The translations under genes and the position numbers were made by a program. The notes beneath the pieces are model-generated. The model was not told the origin of the DNA, did not search any database, and saw only the letters and a program-made list of their open reading frames with translations. Below are positions 42,640-53,627 of a stretch of DNA of 64,000 nt, in pieces. The stretch's first letter is position 1; each line of letters opens with the position of its first letter. The stretch comes from Echinarachnius parma (lineage: Eukaryota > Echinodermata > Echinoidea > Clypeasteroida > Echinarachniidae). The stretch is from contig JBAMJV010002091.1 in the NCBI GenBank assembly GCA_037951105.1, positions 153,595 through 217,594 on the forward strand, given 5' to 3'.

Positions 42640-43885
42640 TACTATTAGAATATGAAACCAAAAATTTGCAGCAAGAGGATAATATTCAATTGAGGAATTC
42701 AACGATGGGTTCTAGAATCACAAATGCAATAACAAATAAATTAATGCTATAAATCATGTCCATAAAATGAACAAACAATGAAGTTACATGTACATGCAAG
42801 AATGTCAGTGAAACTATAAAGCAGGTGTTAATAGGACACCCAGTTGAAATCAGAGAATATGAATCTATTATCTATCAGCGTGTTCACACACATTTTCATC
42901 CCTTAGTCATGACTAAAGAATCATGACTAACGATACGACGTATCATTAGTCATGATTAAACCAAACTACCTCTTACGTTCACACACACAGCCAAGATTCC
43001 ACAACAGCTGGCTTCCAGGTGCACCGAACATCGTATAAGTGCGCAGTTTGCTACTGCGCTGTGTGTTGTCTTTTTTCTGTCTGCTGTCTCCCTGAGCTGC
43101 GCTGTGCGCGCGAACGTTCACGTTAAGCCACGCCCAGTTAGTTACAAGTCTTATAGCTAATCATGATTAGGCGAGCGAACGTTGTTCACACACGAAAAGA
43201 GCGTGATTCTAGTCAACTCTCGTACGAAACGACGATAAAAACCAGTGTTTCGTTAGTCATGACTAACGATACATCGTTTCGTTAATCAGCGTTCAGACAC
43301 GCGAATTTTTTCGTATAGCTAGTCAGCAGCTGATTCTATAGTCAGCTGCTGATTCTTTGTGTGTGAACACGAGGTATTACTTTTTAGAAATGACATCCGG
43401 GTTAAAATAAATGAATGCAATAAATCATATTTAAAAGTTGACAAACAACGAAGTTGCAAGTACATGGAAGAATGTCAGTGAAATTACCAAGGGGGTGTTA
43501 ATAGGACACCCAGTTGAAATCAGAGAATGTAAATCTATTAATTTTTAGAAATGGCATCCGTTGTTCAAATAAATGAATGCCATAAATCCTCTTTATTAAG
43601 TACCGGTAGACAATAAATGAAGTTACATGTATATATGCAACATTTCAGTAAAACTATCAAGGGGGTGGTACATAGGACACCACCCGTATTAAAATGAGAT
43701 AATAATCAATAAAAATGTTTACAGATTTCAAAATTGATAAAGCCCATTATAATACACTTGTATGATAACAACTACCCCCTGAGTAGGCAAACAAAATGTA
43801 CATGTAAGAATGTCAGACAAGATAATAACAAGGAGTTGTTAAAATATGACACCAAATTATTGAAGAAAGAGGAATGCATAGTGCA
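42640..43885. repeat. ~172-bp tandem array interrupted by a palindromic element
   Basis: AATAGGACACCCAGTTGAAAT or a relative occurs at about 42831, 43501, 43671 and 43846. Subtracting the 498-bp insert (42876-43373) makes the first step 172 bp, equal to the others. Units also share AAATGACATCCG / AAATGGCATCCG, AATGAATGCAATAAATC, CAATGAAGTTACATGTA and GAATGTCAGTGAAACTAT. Confidence 0.85.
42876..43373. mobile_element. Palindromic TIR element, CGTGTTCACACACA family, copy 2
   Basis: Ends CAGCGTGTTCACACACATTT / TTGTGTGTGAACACGAGG. Rich in ATCGTTAGTCATGACTAACGAT-like palindromic words, in pieces at 42903-42955 and 43253-43285, and in CAGCAGCTGATTC / CAGCTGCTGATTC near the right end. The middle TTTGCTACTGCGC and CTTTTTTCTGTCTGCTGTCT is the reverse of copy 1. 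Inserted inside the 172-bp array. The target duplication is not clear (CTATTA / GTATTA at the flanks). Confidence 0.82.
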
Positions 43886-44047
43886 AGATAACATTATCAA
43901 ATGATTGTTTATAGCCTGTTTTGGTCTATACACGTACATACAGGTAGTTAGTATAATTTTGTCTAATCACCATTTCGTCTAATTGCATTTCATCTAAAGA
44001 AAATGTTATCTATTGTCATTAGATCTACCATGCATTTTACCATAATC

Positions 44048-44600
44048 CTAAAGGGATGCCTGTAAAGCGTCAGATATTGCACAAAATGACATTTGAGACT
44101 TCAATCCTATATCAATATCATTGTAAAATACAATTGAAAGATTTGTGAAAGTTTGAAAGAAAACGAACACTGTTTACCTAGTGAAAAAAACGAATATTGA
44201 GTTCATATTTTATCACCGAATACTGATGGCCTGCCGTAGATTTGTCGCAGTAATAATCATCCGTTTGCGATATCCGCACCCGTGTATGTTTACAGAGGGT
44301 ACAGAATTCATGGAATTTGCGCGCGCTCGGCTCAAAGTTCAGTCGTGTCGGGAAGGTTTCCCACGCGCGCTGGCCAGACGTGTTCAGCTACGGCAATTGT
44401 ACTTTTTATCAAAAGCGTTAGCTAACGCTTTTGAAATAATGATTTTCAATGATAATTATCTTCATACTAAAGGGACATTTGAAAAAAATGTAACCTATTT
44501 TATTCTTCTCTTACCATAAGCTAAACAACACAGCAGAAGAGAAACGAGGAAGCTCCAAGTATTTTTCGTCGAGTTAGACACTTTACAGGCATCACTTTAA
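44048..44600. mobile_element. TTAA MITE, AAAGGGATGCCTGTAAAG family
   Basis: Left CTAAAGGGATGCCTGTAAAG, right CACTTTACAGGCATCACTTT then AA. 553 bp. The left TTAA has become CTAA. The middle is CpG-rich (TTGCGCGCGCTCGG, CCACGCGCGCTGGCC) and contains the palindrome AAAAGCGTTAGCTAACGCTTTT as two 11-base arms. The 112-codon open frame at 44181-44519 lies wholly inside and has no transposase features. T2/Kolobok-like ends. Confidence 0.82.
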
Positions 44601-45530
44601 CAATACTGGTGTATGAAAAACAACAATTGGATAAGTAAGCCTACTGGCCATTAGACGAATTAGTGACACATTGACACAGTAAATGTTATTAAAAACAAGA
44701 TTTAGTGATTGTGTCTAGATAGACTGTGAGATGAACTGCCATGTAGACAAGTTGAATGTTGAATAGACAAAATGATTCTTAGACCAATTAAGTTTTAGAC
44801 AAACTGGCTAGAGACAAAATGGTAATATTATCAGTATTTTATAACTCCCGAAATGGATTTCTATGATACCTAACCCCGGGGTGTGAATGTGACATTGTGA
44901 TTGTCTGTGAGTGTCATTTTACTTTCATCTCCTTATATTTCATAATGATGTTTACAAAGTATATTTATTGAACAAAACAACTTCATTTATAGAACATTAT
45001 ACCAATATAATGTCAGTTTTATATATTCAATCCCTCCACTTCTTATGAGATTATTTACAATTTATTTACAATTTATTGTACAACTAATATTATTGAGCAA
45101 AACTGATATATTGCGATTTATAATGTTCCTTCTCGTTAATCATATTTTGACAGTTAAATTACTTGGGCCAAGCTCAAATCTCACTGAGAGGTAATGAAGT
45201 TGATTGGGGAATACTTACAGTAATGAGCAACTACTGTTACTTGAAGTTGAGGTGTACTTTGTAGCTAGGATTGCTAAGAAAGTATGACCAAGGGACCTAT
45301 TAAAATAATTCCATATAAACCATGTTATTTCATTTGCTGTTATTTGTTTTACCCTTCACTGGAGTTATTTTTCATCAAATGCTCATGATTTCAGTTTGAG
45401 TTGCTATTGAGTAAAAGCAAACTTAGTTGGGGATCTGACTTTCTTAACTATTAAGTAATGAATCAATTTTAAATTAACCTAATTAAAGTAATTGCACAAC
45501 AAATAGTCCAGACTCCATGAATCTGTCCAA
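44601..45530. other. No recognisable feature
   Basis: AT-rich. ACAAT-rich and TAGACAAA/TAGACGAA words near 43960-44820 recur but not in a measurable period. No gene seen. Confidence 0.45.
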
Positions 45531-45920
45531 ATGACTATTTGCACTCAATCTCTTTGCTCTATTTTTGGTGTCATTTGTCCCTGACAGACAGCCATTATTC
45601 CAATTATGCAAACACTTCAGCTTTGTCAAGAAAACTACAGATTGACTTCACGAGGTACATCAAATACCTTTCTGTATCCTGTTGCTATAACATTTTTACT
45701 GATCTCATCCTTTCAAGTATTTAACAAGGGAAAGCTAAAAAAACGATTAATGCAATATATCTTTGGTATCATCAGTTTCAGACAGACAGACATCCTAGAA
45801 GCAAACACTTTAGCTTTGACAAGAAAACTAACGATTGCCTTTAATAGGTACACTGTACATTGAATACCTTTCTGTATCATGCTGCTATAAGAAAATTTAA
45901 AATCTGATCCTTTCTATTAT

Positions 45921-47205
45921 TTAAAGGGGTAGTACAGTTTTGGTAAGGTTGAGCTGTAGTAACCAAAACCTTCAGAATAACACTACAACCTGATAGTTAT
46001 AACTCCACCATGCTCAAAAGTTATAGAAAATTACAAACAACTACCGAAAAAAAGTACCGTAAAACTCTGTGTATAAGACACACTTTTTTTCCATCGGAAA
46101 ATGTTCAAAGTGGGGGGTGCGTCTTATACACAGGTACAGCCCCCCCCCCCCCCCCCCCCAAAAAAAAAAAAAAAAAAAAAAAAAAAATGTGTATAACACA
46201 TGGTTTAGGGTATGACAAGAACTTACTGTCAGTTGTAGCATTCAGCTAAATATACCTTTTTCTCACACAAAAAGTATTGGTTACAGATGTAAAAATTGCA
46301 AGTTTATTGAGCAGTAATACTGCTGCTAATGAATATTCATACATTCGTGAGCAGCAGTACAAATTCAATATGCAATTTTCTAACCAGTGGTTATAAATTT
46401 TGCTTATGATTAAAATTAGTTAGTAAATTTAGAAAATTGCATTATATTTAGTGAGTATTGGTGCTCATGAATATTCATGAATATGAATATGAATATTTAT
46501 GAGCACCAGTGTTAAGTACTGCTAAATAAATGTGCAATTTGTGTACTAACCACTATTTTTATGTGAGAAAATGATTGATGAATGCTACATTCAACATTAA
46601 GCTTTTGTCATGCCCTAGACCAGTGATATGAGCATTCCAACAGCATTTCAGGGTTTACAAAAAAAAAAACAGGGTGTCCCCCCCCCCCCCCCCAAAAAAA
46701 AAGTTTTTTTTTTTTTTTTTTTTTGCTGTGAAAGTTGGGGGTGCGTTTTATACACGAGTGCGTCTTATACACAGAGTTTTACGGGAAGTATTACGCCTGT
46801 TATCATTCAAAAAGAGCCATTAAAACACAAGAGGGTGCTCTTTAAAAAAGTATTGGTTTCACTCCATTTTCATACAAAATTATGCATGTGTTGTTTTGTT
46901 GAAATAATAATTAAATAGAGACTTCATCAACAGCTATTTAAAATCACCTTTTGAAAATTGTTGAAAAAGTGTAAGGATTTTTTAATTTTTCAAAAAATCA
47001 TGTTATAAATTTGGGGCCCAAATTTATTCCGTTTGGATATTTTTATTGATATTTCAGCCGTTTCTGAACCGATTTTTAACAAATAAAGTTTATTCTGCCA
47101 TTCAAATTGTATGCTCTTTCAAATTTTACACTCAGTTTTTTATTATCTCACACAAAAATTATTTCGTGCAGCGCCCTCTATACCAAAACTGAACTACCCC
47201 TTTAA
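45921..47205 (-). mobile_element. TTAA MITE, TTAAAGGGATAGTTGAGTT family, copy 2, with nested element
   Basis: Left TTAAAGGGGTAGTACAGTT, right AACTGAACTACCCCTTTAA. Body inverted relative to 41298-41860. The intact sibling array unit reads AGTATTTAACAAGGG at 45716-45730; here ATTATTTAA precedes and TTTAACAAGAG follows the element, so TTAA is shown directly to be the duplicated target. A CCGTAAAAC element (46057-46784) is inserted inside; without it the MITE would be about 555 bp, like its siblings. Confidence 0.92.
46057..46784. mobile_element. TIR element, CCGTAAAAC family, copy 2
   Basis: CCGTAAAACTCTGTGTATAA left, TACACAGAGTTTTACGG right, left TA at 46055-46056. 728 bp, colinear with 6830-7538 apart from changed homopolymers (C19 and A27 at 46141-46187; C15 and T20 near 46679-46722). 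The two copies agree so well between the homopolymer tracts that they are probably a recent burst. Confidence 0.9.
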
Positions 47206-47920
47206 CAAGAGAAAGTAAATACAACAGAATCTTACCCAAAAATAGCTAATGCAACATATCTGTAGTATCAATACAGACAGACCGATATTAAGTCTAAACA
47301 CACACTTCCAACGTTGACGCAAAGTACAGATTGACAAGACAGACAAGAGGTACGTCAAATATATAGTTCTGTAACCTGCTGCTATAACATCATTGTGATT
47401 CCATCTTTTCCAGTATTGAACATTTAGCAAAGCTAATACAACAGAATCTAAGCCAGTGAGAGCTAATGCAAGATATCTTTAGTCTGGACAGACAGATATT
47501 AGGACAAAGCAAACACTTCAGCTTCGACAAAAAGTAAAGATTGACTTCAAGAGTAACATCAAATACATTTCTGTATCCTGCTGCTATAACATCTTTACTG
47601 ATCCCACCCTTTTAAGTATTTGACCAGGGATAACTAAATACAACAGAATCTAAGCCAGTGAGAGCTAACCCAAGATATCTTTGGCAACATTAATCCGGAC
47701 AGACAGATATTAGGAATAAGCAAACACTTTAACTTTGGTGCAAAGTAAAGATTGACTTCAAGAGGTACATCAAATAGAGTTCTGTATCCTGCTGCTATAA
47801 CATCTTTACTGATCCCATCCTTTGAAGTATTTGACCAAGGAAAGCTAATTAATACAACAAAACCCAGGGAGAGCTATAAATGCAACATAGTTTTGGTGCC
47901 ATTAGTCTGACAGAAATGTT

Positions 47921-49153
47921 TCTAAAAATGCAAAGTTCTTCGGAGCAGTACTAGCGAACAAGTCAAGAGGATAGGCTCTATATTTTGAGAGCAGGGTAAA
48001 TATACCAGTAGACATTACTATTTGACAGGTAAATAAATATGATCAGTGTCATCAGCCTGTCAGTCTACACACTAAAATACATTTAACTAAAATAATCTGA
48101 TGAAGATACTCTGAAAGTCTGAATCTTTCTTTGCTAAAATACCATGTCTTAGGCCTAGCTTTATATAATGAGTATATATAATGTTTAGTATTTTCATTTC
48201 GAGAACTGAGTATAAAATATACAAGTACATATTTTGGGGGACACATTTCAAAATAAGCTGCAAGCTTTTAAAACACAACTGATTTTGTTTCTAAAAATGC
48301 AAGCTTCTCCTGAATGGGTTAAATATAAAAGTAGACATTACTCTTTGACAAGTGAATAAACACTATCAGTATCAGTGTCAGTTTGTCAGTCTTCAATATT
48401 TATAATGAGTCCGCAGCACTGGCTTATATCTGCTGAAAGTTATTTTGTTTAAGGGGGGGGGGGGGTGCATGAATAGATCATTCCCCCTGAACAAATACAA
48501 AATCTGAAATTCAAATTTGATCTGAAAATCGTACATATTGCTATATTTGGATAATATGTAGAAGATCACTAAAAACTAGGATAAAATGCAGTTTAGATTT
48601 ATTCTGACCACTGTGAATTCAATCAACTATCAATAAGTATTCCAAACAACCACAAGGAACACTGATAACAATTTGGAGTGTTATAATTTGTGTTTGCTTC
48701 ATAGTAAAAAGCAAGAAAAATATTAAGGATTATTCAGTAGTCTGTAAAAAAAATATATATACAGACCTTTATCCTTGTTTTATCCATTTTTCTCTCCTTA
48801 CAATAAAAATCTGTGGCATTAGTGGGGGATTTCATGGGCCTATGACACCCCCCTCTGACAGGTTCTACAATAGACCTGGTTTCCTCTTATTAAAGCCCCT
48901 GCACACTTATTCCAGATTCTGTCGGATTATTGATTCCTTAAACTGCAATTATCGGATAAGTTTTTTCTATCAGGGTGTCATCTGCATAGAATTTTGGTCC
49001 CTCTTTTTAATAGAATTAATAACAAATAACCATAAGACGTTGCCTCTTGGTATGTTATGAGTACCCATTTAGGTCTATACCAATTTGGTCTGCTTGCAAA
49101 ATCAGAATGCAGCGACTTAGGAATTAGGATAAGGGATTAGAATGAGGGTTATG
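47921..49153. other. No recognisable gene; scattered duplicates
   Basis: AT-rich. GACATTACTATTTGACAGGT (48011) and GACATTACTCTTTGACAAGT (48333) with TTTCTAAAAATGCAAG mark a loose duplication about 320 bp apart. A right-end-like CTCCTGAATGGGTTAA at 48307-48322 resembles the TTAACCCATTCAGG family. G14 at 48452-48465. No ORF supported. Confidence 0.5.
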
Positions 49154-49472
49154 CAGGGCTCAACACTTGCACTGGCCCGCTGGCCCAGGGCCAGTGAACT
49201 TGCACTTTGGACCAGCAAAAATGTATAAAAGTCATATTTTGGTGGCCCGATCGGGCAAGCCGATTTTCAACCCGATATTGAAAAAATTCGAAAAATCTTG
49301 TTTTCTTCCATGTCATGCTTCTATAATAATAGGTTTGATCAGGAAAGAGTGATATTTTGAAAAGTAAAAAGTTTACTCATGAAATGAAATTTTTCGGGCC
49401 ACCAGAAAGGGTAAGCAAATTATTTTACTGGCCCGACCGGGCCACCGACTTAAAAAGTAAGTGTGGAGCCCT
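49154..49472. mobile_element. hAT-like element, CAGGGCTCAACACTTGC family
   Basis: Left CAGGGCTCAACACTTGC, right TAAGTGTGGAGCCCT(G). GGGTTATG occurs directly before (49146-49153) and after (49473-49480), an 8-bp target duplication. 319 bp; the interior repeats GGCCCG, GGGCCAC and CCAGTG words. Decayed kin with the GGGCAAGT vocabulary are at 213, 23605 and 25341. hAT by duplication length and CAGGG start. Confidence 0.85.
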
Positions 49473-49690
49473 GGGTTATGGGTCAGAATTATGTTTGGTA
49501 AACTGTAAGGATTAAGGTTTAGTAGTCAAGTTTGGAGTTTGGAGTTTGGAGGGGCTTCAGGCATCATGTAGTAGACCACATGACACGCAGACCAAATGGG
49601 TGTAAACTAACCAACCATAAACATCTTCAAACTAGGCGAGAGAGATACAATGAAATGCTTCAAAACTCTTGAAAAACAGGAAGCTTCTAT
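49473..49690. other. No recognisable feature
   Basis: GGTTTGGAGTTTGGAGTTTGGA triplication at about 49530 only. Confidence 0.4.
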
Positions 49691-51180
49691 TGAGTGGGGC
49701 TCATACGGGATTGGGTGGTTAAATCTTGTTATCTTCCTCTACTCATTATGGAATGTGCTAGAGGATGCAGTTGATGACAGATTTCGGCAAGATCAAAAAT
49801 CTTCTTCTTTTTTCTACTTCTTGTGAAGACATTAATGGAGAACATTTTCTATGGATTTCATAATAATGCCTAGATGAGCATGTGAAATTATAAGTGTTAT
49901 CACAAAAAATTGTTTATAGATCCTTTCCTTGAGTTACGATATATTGTTATCTTCCTTTGCTCATTATGAAATGTGCTAAGACGATGCACAGCTGATGAAA
50001 GATTATGGCAAGTTTTAAAAATTCTTCTTCTACTACTCCTTGTAAAGAAAAATATAGGGAACATTTTCCCAAAATGTCCATGGATTTCTTTGTGCAGGAG
50101 CCTGTTATCATTCAAAATTATAAGTTTCACCACAAATGTTTTTAGATAATTTCTTTGAGTTAAAATCTTGTTATCTTTCTTTTCTCATTAGGAGGACGTA
50201 GGTTTGATGACAGATTTCGGCAAGATGAAAAACATCTTCAGCTATTCTTCGTAAAGACTCTTTAATATGGGATATCTTTGTGCCTATTATCTAGTAAGAT
50301 GAGAATTTTCTATTAAAAAAATGTTTATGGAGTTAATATCAGTATCTTCCTCTTCTCATTCCAGCAAGATCAAAATAATCTTCTACTTCTTATATGGAAT
50401 GCCATTTTTTCATAGATTTCTTTGTGCCTATTCTTATTTCATGTGATAATTTTTATCACAAATCATGTATAGATATTTCCTGCGAGTTAAAACATTGATA
50501 TCTTCCTCTACTCATTGTGGAACGTGCTAGGAGGATGCACGGTTGATGACAGATTTCGGCAAGATGAAACAAAATAATGTCTTCTACTCTTTGTGAAGAC
50601 ACTTAAAAAGGGGGGGGGGGGGGTCTTTGCGCCTATTATAGAGTAAGATAATTTGTTATCATAAATGTTTAGAGAGTTGAATTATTGTTATCTTTCCTCA
50701 TTAAGAGGAAGAATGGTTGATGACAGATTTCGGCAAGATCAAAACATCTTCTTCTCTTCTTCTTAATTGCGAAGCCCCCCAAAAGAGGGAATTTCTTCTT
50801 TTTTTCAAGGATTTCTTTGTGTCTATTATCATGCAAGGTTGTAATAGATATTTCCTTTGAGTCACAATATCGTAATCTTTCCCTACTCATTATGGAAAGT
50901 GCTAAAGATGCATGATTGATGAAAGATTTCGGCAAGATAATAAATAGTACGCCTTCTTCTACTCTTTTTGAAGACATTTATACAGGAGAATTTTCCCAAG
51001 AATTTATTAAGATGATAATTTTTAGTGCAAATGCACTAATACAGATATTATGTTTTAAGAGTTAAAAATCTTCCTTTCCTCATTACCAAATGTGCTAAGA
51101 TGTAGGGTTGGTGAGACACCAGGGGGAATGTTTTCCAAGAATGTTCATGTGCCTATTATCATGTGACCGGCACTGCTTGT
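49690..51180. repeat. ~150-225-bp tandem array, seven or eight units
   Basis: GATGACAGATTTCGGCAAGAT or variants at about 49773, 49998, 50205, 50365 (partial), 50545, 50716, 50917; each unit also has TTGTTATCTTCCTCTACTCA, TTATGGAATGTGCTA, TCTTCTTCTACTTCTT, GTGAAGACA and TTTCTTTGTGCCTATTATC. Unit length varies by internal loss. A G15 run sits at 50608-50622. Non-coding. Confidence 0.85.
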
Positions 51181-51434
51181 TATGTGGTAGTTTTCATCAC
51201 AAAAGTGTTCCTTTATTCCAAAATAGATATTTCCTATCCCCCTTGGGATTATTGCTTGTTATAGAGAGAGCAATATAGAGCAAACTATTATGTTTTCTTC
51301 TTTTTCTCTCTAAAATAGATATTTCCTTGGATTGTAATCTTCTCCTTTCCTTTCCTTGTTATACATGTGGCGATGACACCCAGTCGATGACAGGGTTACA
51401 ACAAGAGATCAGAGAATGTGTCCCAAGGATCTCC

Positions 51435-51817
51435 TTAAAGGGATCTAGTAACTTTGTCAAAATCCACAAAACTCACTTAGAACTCTAGTGGTTTCGCTCA
51501 ATCCTTGTTGTATTTCGTATGACCAAGAGAAGCATGAAGCAGGTTTTGGTTTTCTGAACTTCCCTTTTGTTAGAAATATATATTTACGATTGAAGTGTTC
51601 AGATTTTTAATTATCCACTGGAAAATGTCAACTGTGTACAAATTTAGTGCAATTAATTAGCAAATATCACACGACACTTCTGACTCGGTCATATGACATT
51701 TATTTACCATGGAATATTCACACATCACTCAGTGGAAATCAGATTACAGAAATACATATTATGTCAACCCTTCGCCAGTTTTTTGCACATGTCGACAAAG
51801 TTACTTGATCCCTTTAA
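51435..51817 (+). mobile_element. TTAA MITE, GGGATCTAGTAACTTTGTC family, full copy
   Basis: Left TTAAAGGGATCTAGTAACTT, right AAGTTACTTGATCCCTTTAA, TTAA duplicated. 383 bp, colinear with 30862-31236. Includes CAGATTTTTAATTATCCACT and CACTCAGTGGAAATCAGAT. T2/Kolobok-like. Confidence 0.9.
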
Positions 51818-52615
51818 TGGTAATTCTTATTACAAATGTAAATCGTTTTCATAACAAAACAAAATCTGTCTTTTCTAAAAATTGATATTTCCTTGTGGTT
51901 TTGTTATCCTTGGAGATTAAGAAGTTTATGAGAGGGCAATCTATATGTTGTTGTGATGACATACCATTATCATGTGTACATTCAAGCAGTACATGGTACA
52001 TTTAAATCATAACACAGTTTCATTTTCTATCAAATTTAGGTACCTTCCATCTTGCATGAAAAACACAGGAATCAATCAAATTATGTGCGAATCTCAGAGA
52101 TTAAATGTGGAATAATCTGATTTCTTCAATACAATCCTGCACTAACCACCTCCAATAGTCCCAATCATTCAAACTGGTGTGGTATTTAAGGCTTAGTAAG
52201 TTGTTTGTTTGGGATCTGAAGGATTTTTCATTCATCTTGTGAAAAGAAGTGTAATCCTGTTGTGTGAACCTCCTTAAAAAAATGTTGAACACTGATTAAA
52301 TAATCATAGGTGTTTTTTTAATAAGATTTATCCAACTTTTCAGTCCGGACGTCTCCCATATTCGCAAAGTTATTCACTTGGTGTGGAATTTGAAGATTTT
52401 AAGTTGTTTGTTTGAATTTGCAAGATTCTATATTCATTTCAACACTTGATCAGATCAGCAAAGCAAAAATGAGTTATAAATAGTTATTTATTTTTTAAAT
52501 AACAAATTCTGGGCCTGACAGTACCATCTTAAAAGATGAAAAGCGGCCTTAAATGCACATCACACTTTAATTAATCTTAATAAATTAATAAAACACTTTA
52601 CTACAAGTAGATGTT
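51818..52615. other. No recognisable feature
   Basis: AT-rich. AAGTTGTTTGTTTG near 52196 and 52402 with GGTGTGG...TTTAAG suggests a worn ~200-bp duplication. No gene. Confidence 0.45.
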
Positions 52616-52617
52616 TA

Positions 52618-52868
52618 AAATTGGTTAGGCTCTATAAATGGGTAACCGGAAGGATGGAAAGGAGTTACTTAGCACTGTGTGCACCTACGAGGTGGCCTAG
52701 CTGGAATGCTCCCTAGGGAGTCGACAATGTGCACTTTGTGTGCTGGATTGAGTGCAGTATGTATCAGATGACCGGGATAATAATAGTGATGCGCTGCGAG
52801 CGTCGAAAGACGGAACGTGCGCTATATAAGTAGCCACCATTATTATTATTATTTATTATTCACTGCAG
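52618..52868 (+). repeat. SINE with LINE-like 3' tail and (ATT)n
   Basis: The 3' end AACGTGCGCTATATAAGTAG, then CCACC and (ATT)n, is the GCGCTATATAARTNN-(ATT)n tail seen on many invertebrate LINEs and their SINEs. Upstream lie GCGCTGCGAGCGTCGAAAGA, a GAATGCTCCCTAGGGAGTCG core shared with 84-105 and 42181, and a head near 52625 (TAGGCTCTATAAATGGGTAA). About 250 bp, plus strand. The head is not clearly tRNA- or 5S-derived. Confidence 0.6.
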
Positions 52869-52994
52869 TATTAAATGCATCAAAGAAGACTCTTGAATGC
52901 CTCCATTAACACAAAATAAAACGGGACTCAGATGTTAGATAAATCTGTTAAAAAACGCCCATCAGTGTTCAATATTTTGTAGGAATATTTCTAA

Positions 52995-53271
52995 GGTGAT
53001 ATTCACTTACTTATTGACTTTGTACACAGTTTAAATTCTCCCATAGATAATTATAAATCCAAACTCTTCAATCATACATATTTATAATAAAAGAGAAATT
53101 TGGAAACTGAAACCTGTGCTATGCTTCTATTGGTATTACAAATAAAAGGTATTTTGAGGTACATGTATGTGAGAGGTATCAGGTAAAAATGTCAGCACTG
53201 GTAAAAATGTAATTTAGTTTGAAGTAAACTTTGTGGATTTTGACAACGTTACTACATGAAGATCCCTTTAA
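52995..53271 (-). mobile_element. TTAA MITE, GGGATCTAGTAACTTTGTC family, truncated
   Basis: In reverse: right end TTTGACAACGTTACTACATG...GATCCCTTTAA; GAGAAATTTGGAAACTGAAA and CAAACTCTTCAATCATACAT are the complements of the family's TTTTTCAAATTTCCC and GATTGAAGTGTTCAG. The far end (toward 52995) is missing. Confidence 0.7.
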
Positions 53272-53627
53272 AAATACAATTGTTCCTTCCCTAGTTGTAT
53301 GCTTTGATATATTGCTAAGTCTTATTTGGAAAAAATGGGTGCAGACAATACAACACAAAGATTTTCAGTATCAACACATTGTATGGAACTAACTATAGCC
53401 TTGGGGTGCAAAATATTATTATGGATTGAAAATTGCCAATTTTGTGATGGAACCATTACTCTACACTGTATTTGGTTTTAAAATTCATGTTTTGAAATTG
53501 GTTCCATTTATGAGTGAGACAAAGTATGGCTTATGAATCATATTCTTCTTATTTTGTTTTACTAAAGTAATTAATACAAAAAGTACTGTAAATCAGGGTG
53601 ATTTTAAAAAAGTAAAGTGATTTTGAA
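53272..53627. other. No recognisable feature
   Basis: AT-rich spacer. Confidence 0.4.

Larger units (their letters stand above)
45531..47920. repeat. ~200-bp tandem array split by nested transposons
   Basis: TTCTGTATCCTGCTGCTATAAC or variants lie at about 45671, 45870, 47368, 47570 and 47781; steps of 199-211 bp once the 1.28-kb insert (45921-47205) is removed. Shared words: GACAGACAGATATTAGG, CAAACACTTCAGCTTTG, AAAGATTGACTTCAAGAGGT, CAGTATTTAACAAGGGAAAG, CAACAGAATCTAAGCCAGTG. Confidence 0.88.

Noticed and set aside
44181-44519. 112-codon plus-strand open frame inside a TTAA MITE
   Set aside because: Lies wholly within the non-autonomous element and shows no transposase or other domain features.
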